Shown here: piece after piece, positions 1 through 3,737 of the stretch
Position numbering within the stretch: position 1 is the stretch's first letter
Layout of the letters: each line of letters starts with the position of its first letter
DNA from: an uncultured Oscillospiraceae bacterium
GTDB taxonomy: Bacteria; Bacillota; Clostridia; Oscillospirales; Oscillospiraceae
Direction: 5' to 3'
Length of the DNA: 5,982 nt
Assembly: GCA_910585155.1 (NCBI GenBank)
Contig: CAJUEC010000037.1
Location: forward strand, 1-5,982
Position numbers and translations under genes: made by a program
Notes under the pieces: generated by a model
Seen by the model: only the letters and a program-made list of their open reading frames with translations
Database searches by the model: none
What the model was told of the DNA's origin: nothing

Positions 1-6
1 AACTGC

Positions 7-513
7 TCACTGAATGGTGTAGGGGCCCCGGACCAACAGGGTGGCGGCGGTGGCGGCGGTGACGGTGCGGGGGCTGATGGTGACCATATACAGATGGTTG
101 GCGGCCAGGGCCTCCCCGCTGGCCAGCACGGTGCCGCCGGTGGTATCGATGAGGCCCACGGCGTCCGACGCGCCGCACACGGCGGAGCCCAGGCGGAGCA
201 TCACCTCGCACCCCACGCTCCCCACCAGGGACTGCCCCTGGCCCAGAGTGACCAGGGTAAACGCGCCGCTGCTTGTCCCCGGGGTGGAGGCGCCGCCCTG
301 TCCGGCGAGGAGGTCCTTCAGCGACTGCTCCATCTCCGCCCTTCGGTCGTTGACGGTCTGGTCCACCATGGTGCGCACCTGGTTGGTGAAGGTGCCGTTG
401 AGGTAGCTCAAGGTTACCAGGGGGTCCCCGGAGCTGCCCGCCGAGGCGGCGTAGGCGGCGGTGAGGAGGAAAAAGACGCAGGCTGCGGCGGCGGTGATTT
501 TGAGCAGTTTCAT
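7..513 (-). CDS. Secreted protein of unknown function (168 aa)
   Basis: I do not recognise a named family. The ATG at 513 has a GGAGG ribosome site 8 nt upstream. An in-frame TTG at 528 overlaps that site and is unlikely to be the start. Residues 1-25 form a Sec signal peptide: basic MKLLK, a hydrophobic core (AAAACVFFLLTAA), and small residues AYAASA with probable cleavage after residue 22 or 25. No lipobox cysteine follows, so a secreted or wall-associated soluble protein is expected. Residues 31-70 (PLVTLSYLNGTF, then a charged stretch TMVDQTVNDRRAEMEQSLKDLL) are probably helical, possibly coiled coil. A Gly/Ser/Thr linker covers about 71-83. Residues 84-168 alternate hydrophobic and small residues, suggesting a small beta domain that ends GPYTIQ. 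Two cysteines (102, 113) could form a disulfide. It is separated from mazF by about 940 bp, so it is probably a separate transcription unit. Gene reality is well supported; function is unknown. Confidence 0.82.
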   Translation of the reverse strand: MKLLKITAAAACVFFLLTAAYAASAGSSGDPLVTLSYLNGTFTNQVRTMVDQTVNDRRAEMEQSLKDLLAGQGGASTPGTSSGAFTLVTLGQGQSLVGSVGCEVMLRLGSAVCGASDAVGLIDTTGGTVLASGEALAANHLYMVTISPRTVTAATAATLLVRGPYTIQ

Positions 514-521
514 ATGTAGTA

Positions 522-526
522 CCTCC
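522..526 (-). promoter_or_regulatory. Ribosome binding site of the secreted-protein gene
   Basis: On the minus strand this reads GGAGG, 8 nt before the ATG at 513. It decides the start: the only longer in-frame start, TTG at 528, lies partly inside this site. Confidence 0.85.
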
Positions 527-540
527 AAAGGATTTTTGTC

Positions 541-568
541 CTGTCCGCCCCGTTTCCGGGGCGGACAG
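541..568 (-). other. Perfect hairpin in the leader of the secreted-protein gene
   Basis: Arms 541-551 (CTGTCCGCCCC) and 558-568 (GGGGCGGACAG) are perfectly complementary over 11 bp around a 6-nt loop, and one more C-G pair (540/569) can extend them. In the minus-strand transcript the stem ends about 14 nt before the GGAGG site. No T run follows on either strand, so it is not a standard intrinsic terminator. It may be an mRNA-stabilising or regulatory 5' stem, or a protein-binding dyad. Confidence 0.6.
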
Positions 569-582
569 GGGCACGGTGATGG

Positions 583-607
583 TTTGGGGCGCTCTTTTTG
601 GGGCGCT
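583..607. repeat. Short direct repeat, two copies of TTTGGGGCGCT
   Basis: The 11-mer TTTGGGGCGCT occurs exactly at 583-593 and 597-607, a period of 14 bp. It lies 70-95 bp upstream of the secreted-protein start. It could be a repeated protein-binding site or the outer edge of the repeat block that begins near 630; nothing in the sequence chooses between them. Confidence 0.5.
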
Positions 608-631
608 TACTGGGGCCTTGCGCTGTAAGCC

Positions 632-759
632 CCCCAGGCGCGGTATGTGGGCCTGATCCACGGGGCCAGACTGACCACGGGCGGCAGCCCAATAGGGTTC
701 CACGCATACCGACCCTCACGCGCCGGAAGGGTCATGGCTCCGCCTCGTAAGTGGCTCCC
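632..759. repeat. Long direct repeat, copy 1 (about 128 bp)
   Basis: This copy shares exact blocks with 800-929 in the same order: CCCCAGGCGCGGT (632-644), a 23-bp block at 675-697 that includes GGCGGCAGCCCAATAGGG, and CACGCGCCGGAAGGGTCA (717-734). The tail CGTAAGTGGCTCCC (746-759) is similar to the other copy's tail. Offsets between the copies are 168, 169, 169 and 170 bp, so they are collinear with few indels. Between the blocks they diverge clearly. A small hairpin (774-779 with 785-790) follows. The pattern of conserved blocks and divergent spacers suggests a conserved non-coding element rather than a gene. Confidence 0.75.
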
Positions 760-773
760 CCGCCGGAGGCCGA

Positions 774-790
774 GCGCCCGCAGGGGGCGC
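774..790. other. Small hairpin after repeat copy 1
   Basis: GCGCCC (774-779) pairs with GGGCGC (785-790) around a 5-nt loop. It sits in the spacer after repeat copy 1, at a place equivalent to the 939-960 hairpin after copy 2. Confidence 0.4.
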
Positions 791-799
791 AAACCCTGC

Positions 800-929
800 C
801 CCCAGGCGCGGTCCGTGGACCCCAGCCCTTCTCAGTGCCGCGCCCACGGGCGGCAGCCCAATAGGGGGCCTCGCATCCCGATTCCCACGCGCCGGAAGGG
901 TCAGCATTCACGTTCCGTAAATTGGTCCC
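800..929. repeat. Long direct repeat, copy 2 (about 130 bp)
   Basis: Second copy of the element at 632-759. Matching blocks are CCCCAGGCGCGGT (800-812), the 23-bp block at 844-866, CACGCGCCGGAAGGGTCA (886-903), and the tail CGTAAATTGGTCCC (916-929). It is followed within 10 bp by the palindrome at 939-960. Open frames through both copies give similar short peptides on the minus strand, but these only reflect the DNA repeat and have no ribosome sites. Confidence 0.75.
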
Positions 930-938
930 GTTGGGGTA

Positions 939-960
939 TCTAGGGGCCGAGGCCCCTAGA
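939..960. other. Palindrome TCTAGGGGCC / GGCCCCTAGA
   Basis: A 10-nt arm (939-948) and its exact complement (951-960) are separated by only 2 nt. As RNA it would form a tight stem with the innermost pairs open. No T run follows on either strand, so it is not a classical terminator. It is the first of several strong inverted repeats up to 1101. Confidence 0.6.
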
Positions 961-970
961 CGCACTCTTT

Positions 971-1002
971 GCCTACTTTCTCTTGCGTGAGAGAAAGTAG
1001 GC
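971..1002. other. Perfect 13-bp hairpin
   Basis: GCCTACTTTCTCT (971-983) is exactly complementary to 990-1002, with a 6-nt loop TGCGTG. The arm is less GC-rich than its surroundings. It is immediately followed by CCGCCGGAGGC (1002-1012), a motif also present at 760-770 and 1036-1046. The perfect arms argue for selection on the fold or for a recently dispersed element. Confidence 0.7.
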
Positions 1003-1070
1003 CGCCGGAGGCACTCCCCCTGACAGGGGGGCACCCCGCCGGAGGCCGCGCCTCCGCGCTCTATCGGGGT

Positions 1071-1101
1071 CCCCGCAAAGCCGTTCTTCGGCTTTGTGGG
1101 G
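1071..1101. other. 13-bp hairpin with one wobble pair
   Basis: CCCCGCAAAGCCG (1071-1083) pairs with CGGCTTTGTGGGG (1089-1101) around the loop TTCTT. The single non-Watson-Crick position is G-T, which would be a G-U pair in a plus-strand RNA. That is slight evidence for an RNA read in the plus direction. The purine-rich GGAGAGGAGGGG follows directly. Confidence 0.6.
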
Positions 1102-1194
1102 GAGAGGAGGGGCAACGCAATGAACGAGCTTTCGGCAAAGCCGGAAGCGAGAGATATGAAGTTTGCCCCGACGTTGTCACGCTGCGAAGCGGCC

Positions 1195-1287
1195 AGGGCG
1201 CTCGGTCGCTTTCGCTGCGACTCGGGCAAAATACAGATTTGCTCCGCAAATCTTGGTTTTTTGCCCTCGCTCCGCTCCAAGCGCCCT
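1195..1287. repeat. Nested inverted repeat of about 93 bp
   Basis: Three sets of complementary arms are nested about a common centre: AGGGCGCT (1195-1202) with AGCGCCCT (1280-1287), GGGCAAAA (1224-1231) with TTTTGCCC (1259-1266), and AGATTTGC (1235-1242) with GCAAATCT (1246-1253) around a 3-nt loop. Intervening segments pair poorly. The right inner arm is followed by a T-rich stretch, so a plus-strand terminator is conceivable, but those T residues also form the middle stem. It is a candidate structured RNA or a miniature element; no transposase gene is present. Confidence 0.6.
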
Positions 1288-1343
1288 CGCTGTCCGCTTC
1301 TCCGCGCTTCTTTGTCACACTGCGGCGGCTGCGCGACGCGGTT

Positions 1344-1421
1344 CTAACTCCTCCGACTGCGGGAAAACCCATCCGGGGCCTACGGCCCCTCCTTGGGCTT
1401 TTCCCTCCGCTTCGGAGTTAG
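1344..1421. other. Long imperfect hairpin downstream of mazF
   Basis: CTAACTCC (1344-1351) pairs with GGAGTTAG (1414-1421). Further in, GGGAAAA then CCCA (1361-1371) faces TGGGC then TTTTCCC (1394-1404). The tip is GGGGCC (1375-1380), loop TAC, GGCCCC (1384-1389). The whole 78-bp segment can fold into one rod. It ends about 30 bp beyond the mazF stop codon and could terminate or stabilise the 3' end of the mazF mRNA, although it lacks a terminal T run. Confidence 0.55.
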
Positions 1422-1451
1422 CCCGCTGCTCCGCACGCCTCCGCGCTTCCT

Positions 1452-1817
1452 TTAAACCAACCGCTCCGGGTTGAGGCCGAAGCTGACGGCGATGGCGCTG
1501 TCCACCCGCCGCATGACCTGTTCGTCCACCCGGCCCATGTGCTCCCGCAGGCGCTTCTTGTCCAGGGTGCGGATCTGCTCCAGCAGAACCACCGAGTCCT
1601 TGGGCAGGCCGTAGCTGTGGGCGGCCAGGGTGATGTGGGTGGGCAGACGGGCCTTCCCCGTCTGAGAGGTGATCGCCGCGGCAATCACCGTAGGGCTGTG
1701 CTTGTTGCCGGTGTCGTTCTGGACGATGAGCACCGGGCGGACGCCGCCCTGCTCACTGCCCACCACCGGACTTAGGTCCGCGTAAAAAATATCGCCGCGT
1801 TTGACGCTGTTGTCCAC
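1452..1817 (-). CDS. mazF: MazF/NdoA (EndoA) type mRNA interferase toxin
   Basis: A PemK/MazF-family endoribonuclease of 121 aa, very close in sequence to Bacillus subtilis NdoA as I recall it. Diagnostic stretches are VKRGDIFYADLSPVVGSEQG (5-24), GVRPVLIVQND (25-35), SPTVIAAAIT (41-50), LPTHI (58-62) and DSVVLLEQIRTLDKKRL (about 73-89). The residues matching B. subtilis catalytic Arg25 and Thr48 are present as Arg27 and Thr50, so activity is expected. The family cleaves single-stranded mRNA at short motifs and is usually held inactive by a MazE-type antitoxin. The start is GTG at 1817: an in-frame TGA lies 9 nt upstream, and GGAG lies about 11 nt upstream. It is the last gene after alr, 158 bp away. 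No antitoxin gene is present between them or anywhere else in the window. Cognate cleavage site cannot be read from the sequence. Confidence 0.95.
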   Translation of the reverse strand: MDNSVKRGDIFYADLSPVVGSEQGGVRPVLIVQNDTGNKHSPTVIAAAITSQTGKARLPTHITLAAHSYGLPKDSVVLLEQIRTLDKKRLREHMGRVDEQVMRRVDSAIAVSFGLNPERLV

Positions 1818-1839
1818 AGGATCTCACACTCCGCCGGAT

Positions 1840-1876
1840 ATAGTGCCCGGCTACGACTATGTAGACCGGGTACTAT
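1840..1876 (-). promoter_or_regulatory. Imperfect dyad in the mazF leader
   Basis: ATAGTGCCCGGCTAC (1840-1854) is nearly complementary to the 16-nt arm GTAGACCGGGTACTAT (1861-1876), with one mismatch and one bulge, around a 6-nt loop. In the minus-strand transcript the stem ends about 7 nt before the GGCGGAG that serves mazF. It could be a 5' hairpin influencing translation or an operator for a dimeric repressor. The role is inferred from position only. Confidence 0.5.
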
Positions 1877-1919
1877 CATTCTCCCACGGGGCGGCGGCTT
1901 TTATACCGGCGCTGCCGGG

Positions 1920-1945
1920 AAAAACCGCCGCGGCTCGCCGCCGGT
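1920..1945 (-). terminator. Possible intrinsic terminator after alr
   Basis: About 30 nt past the alr stop, the minus strand carries a GC-rich stem: ACCGGCGG pairs with CCGC-GG-CGGT, with a 4-nt loop and a 2-nt bulge. It is followed by five T residues (A run 1920-1924 on the plus strand) and then CCC. An alternative pairing uses CCGCCGG slightly upstream. The T run is short and the stem imperfect, so partial termination between alr and mazF is the most I would claim. Confidence 0.4.
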
Positions 1946-1975
1946 GCGCTGCATCCGGCGGGCTCCCTGACTATC

Positions 1976-3106
1976 CTATGCTTCCAGGTACACGCGCGGT
2001 ACTCGGGGGGCGACGGCGCACAGCAGCTCATAGGAGATGGTGCCCGCCGCCTGGGCGTGCCGCTCGATGGGCAGGTGCCCGCCGAACACCTCCGCCACGT
2101 CGCCGGGGCGGACCCGGGCCGACGGGCTCAGGCCGGCCATGCACATGTCCATGCACACCCGGCCTATGATTGGACGGCACTCCCCGTCCAGCCACACGCC
2201 GCTCTTGTTGGACAGCGCCCGGTGGAAGCCGTCGGCATAGCCGATGGGCAGCACCGCCAGCCGTCCGCCGTCCCCGCCCAGGCAGGCGGTGCGGCCGTAG
2301 CTCACCGGGGTGCCGCCGGGGAGGTCCCGCACCGCCGCCACTCGGCTGTACAGCGCCATCACCGGGCGCAGACCCGGGCCGTCCAGCCCCTGGAAGGAGG
2401 GGGCGGGGTAGTGGCCGTACAGGGCGATGCCGGGGCGCACCATGTCCATATGGGTACAGGGATAGTTTAACACAGCGGCGCTGGCGGCGCAATGGCGGAT
2501 TGCAAAGGTCCGGCCATATTTTTCCCGCAGCTCGTCCAGCACGTCCAGAAACCGGGTGAACTGAAGCATGGTGTACGCCTCGTCCCCGTCGGCGTCGGCA
2601 AAGTGGGTGAAGATGCCCTCCGGCTCCAGGTGGGGCGGGGCGCACAGCGCGGCGATCTCCGCCGCCGCCCGCTGGGGGTCGTGGTCCAGCACCCCCAGGC
2701 GGCTCATGCCGGTGTCCGCCTTCAAATGGATTTTGGCCCGGGTCCCCGCCGCCCCGGCGGCGGCAGACAGGGCCTGGGCCAGCTCTGGGGTGAACACCGT
2801 CTGGGTTACCCCCAGGGCCACGGCCTCCTCCGCCAGCTGGGGCGGGGTGTCCCCCAGGACCAGGACGGGGGCGGTGATGCCCGCCGCCCGCAGGGCCGCC
2901 GCCTCGTCCAGGCAGGCCACCGCCAGGTAGTCCGCGCCCAGCTCCACCAGGCGGCGGGCCACCGGGATGGCCCCGTGGCCGTAGGCGTTGGCCTTCACCG
3001 TGGCCAAAAATTTGCTGACCGGCGCGCACGCGCGCAGCGCCCGGTAGTTGTGTTCCAGATTTCCCAGGCTGATCTCAGCCCAGGTCCGCGTTGTCTCCCG
3101 TCTCAT
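1976..3106 (-). CDS. alr: Alanine racemase
   Basis: A fold-type III PLP enzyme that interconverts L- and D-alanine, supplying D-Ala for peptidoglycan. At 376 aa it has the usual family length. The N-terminal barrel begins RTWAEISLGNLEHNYRAL (7-24). The PLP lysine is Lys38 in VKANAYGHG (37-45). Further motifs are KADTGMSRLG (129-138), HFADAD (168-173), NYP (214-216) and MVRPGIALYG (222-231). In the C-terminal beta domain the catalytic tyrosine is Tyr270 (VSYGRT), followed by LPIGYADGF (286-294) and GRVCMDM (315-321). The ATG at 3106 fits the conserved start and has GGAG 10 nt upstream. This start lies inside the lipoprotein gene (32-bp overlap), which implies co-transcription and probable translational coupling. 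In spore-formers an alr in this setting may also limit L-alanine-triggered germination; that is an inference here. Confidence 0.98.
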   Translation of the reverse strand: MRRETTRTWAEISLGNLEHNYRALRACAPVSKFLATVKANAYGHGAIPVARRLVELGADYLAVACLDEAAALRAAGITAPVLVLGDTPPQLAEEAVALGVTQTVFTPELAQALSAAAGAAGTRAKIHLKADTGMSRLGVLDHDPQRAAAEIAALCAPPHLEPEGIFTHFADADGDEAYTMLQFTRFLDVLDELREKYGRTFAIRHCAASAAVLNYPCTHMDMVRPGIALYGHYPAPSFQGLDGPGLRPVMALYSRVAAVRDLPGGTPVSYGRTACLGGDGGRLAVLPIGYADGFHRALSNKSGVWLDGECRPIIGRVCMDMCMAGLSPSARVRPGDVAEVFGGHLPIERHAQAAGTISYELLCAVAPRVPRVYLEA

Positions 3107-3701
3107 TGTGTCCCAACTCCATTGTAAAATCGTGTGTCTGCGCCGTCAGCACCGTGGTCCCGGCCACGCTCACCTCGGCGGACAGCAGCGCATAGCCGGC
3201 CCGGTCGAAGGTGAGCAGAAACTGGGTTCCCGCGCCGGGCTCCGTCTCCGGGTCCTGGAAGGTGATCTGCAAAAGCCCGTCGTTCTCCCCGGCCCAGGCG
3301 CATTTGGCCATGTAGCCCTTCTCGATCTGGGCCATGATGCCAGTGACGGCGGACACAGGCGTCAGCCCGGACTGGTCCAGCAGCCCCAGGGACAGCCCCG
3401 CCCCGTCGTACTCCAGCACCGTCTCCCCCTGGGCCAGCCGGGCGGTGATGCCCGCCAGCAGCTCCGGGGCGGTGACGGTGAGCACCGTCTCCCCCTCCCG
3501 CCACTGGACGTCCAGGGTGAAGTCGTACACCGTCTCACTGTAGCACACGGACACATCCACCCCGGCGAACCAGCCCGCCAGGGCCTGGTAGGTCTCCCGA
3601 AGGGCCAGCGCGGCCTCCTCCGGGGTCTCGCCCGCGCGTCCGGCCGTACAGCCGGACAGCAACAGGGTCATCATCAGTACACAAGCCGTCAACCTGCGCA
3701 C
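3075..3701 (-). CDS. GerS/YdcC-like lipoprotein (LolA-type fold)
   Basis: A 208-aa predicted lipoprotein. The signal peptide is MRRLTACVLMMTLLLSGC with lipobox LSGC and lipidated Cys18, so it should be anchored on the outer face of the membrane. The mature part (about 35-195) alternates beta strands with short amphipathic helices: YDFTLDVQW (59-67), ETVLTVTAPELLAGI (71-85), LEYDG (96-100), GLTPVSAVTGIMAQIEKGY (112-130), LLQITFQD (143-150), FLLTFDRAGYALLSAEVSV (161-179). This resembles lipoproteins of the LolA/LppX type. Position directly before alr matches gerS-alr2 of Clostridioides difficile, where GerS is needed for spore-cortex modification, and ydcC-alr of Bacillus. The GerS assignment rests mainly on synteny and architecture. 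The GTG start at 3701 has a strong AGGAGG 10 nt upstream and lies 36 bp after nnr. The last residues (GHNETGDNADLG) are polar and overlap alr. Confidence 0.85.
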   Translation of the reverse strand: MRRLTACVLMMTLLLSGCTAGRAGETPEEAALALRETYQALAGWFAGVDVSVCYSETVYDFTLDVQWREGETVLTVTAPELLAGITARLAQGETVLEYDGAGLSLGLLDQSGLTPVSAVTGIMAQIEKGYMAKCAWAGENDGLLQITFQDPETEPGAGTQFLLTFDRAGYALLSAEVSVAGTTVLTAQTHDFTMELGHNETGDNADLG

Positions 3702-3711
3702 CTGGGTGATT

Positions 3712-3717
3712 CCTCCT
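3712..3717 (-). promoter_or_regulatory. Ribosome binding site of the lipoprotein gene
   Basis: On the minus strand this reads AGGAGG within ACAAGGAGGAATC, 10 nt before the GTG at 3701. It supports the GTG start, which gives the signal peptide its basic MRR end. It lies in the 36-bp gap after the nnr stop, where I see no promoter. Confidence 0.75.
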
Positions 3718-3737
3718 TGTTTTAGCTGGATTCCAAA

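Noticed and set aside
632..929. CRISPR array
   Set aside because: There are only two copies of a unit of about 130 bp with internal divergence. There are no short regular repeats with unique spacers and no cas genes.
647..943. 98-codon plus-strand open frame
   Set aside because: It is produced by GC-rich repeat DNA, carries no ribosome site and no recognisable motif, and the repeat copies are not conserved in codon pattern.
1233..1266. Plus-strand intrinsic terminator (stem AGATTTGC/GCAAATCT then T run)
   Set aside because: The stem is AT-rich, the T run is itself part of a wider stem with GGGCAAAA, and no plus-strand gene ends here.
732..1280. 182-codon minus-strand open frame across the repeat block
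   Set aside because: It spans direct repeats and several hairpins, has no ribosome site at its start, shows Arg/Pro/Gly/Ala-rich composition without domains, and overlaps other equally long frames on both strands.
1772..1879. 35-codon minus-strand frame overlapping the mazF start, considered as a mini antitoxin
   Set aside because: GGGAG lies only about 1 nt from its ATG, it is mostly made of the dyad sequence, and the peptide has no RHH or AbrB-like pattern.
2028..3029. 333-codon minus-strand frame inside alr
   Set aside because: It is a Gly/Pro/Arg-rich shadow frame of alanine racemase, typical of high-GC coding DNA.
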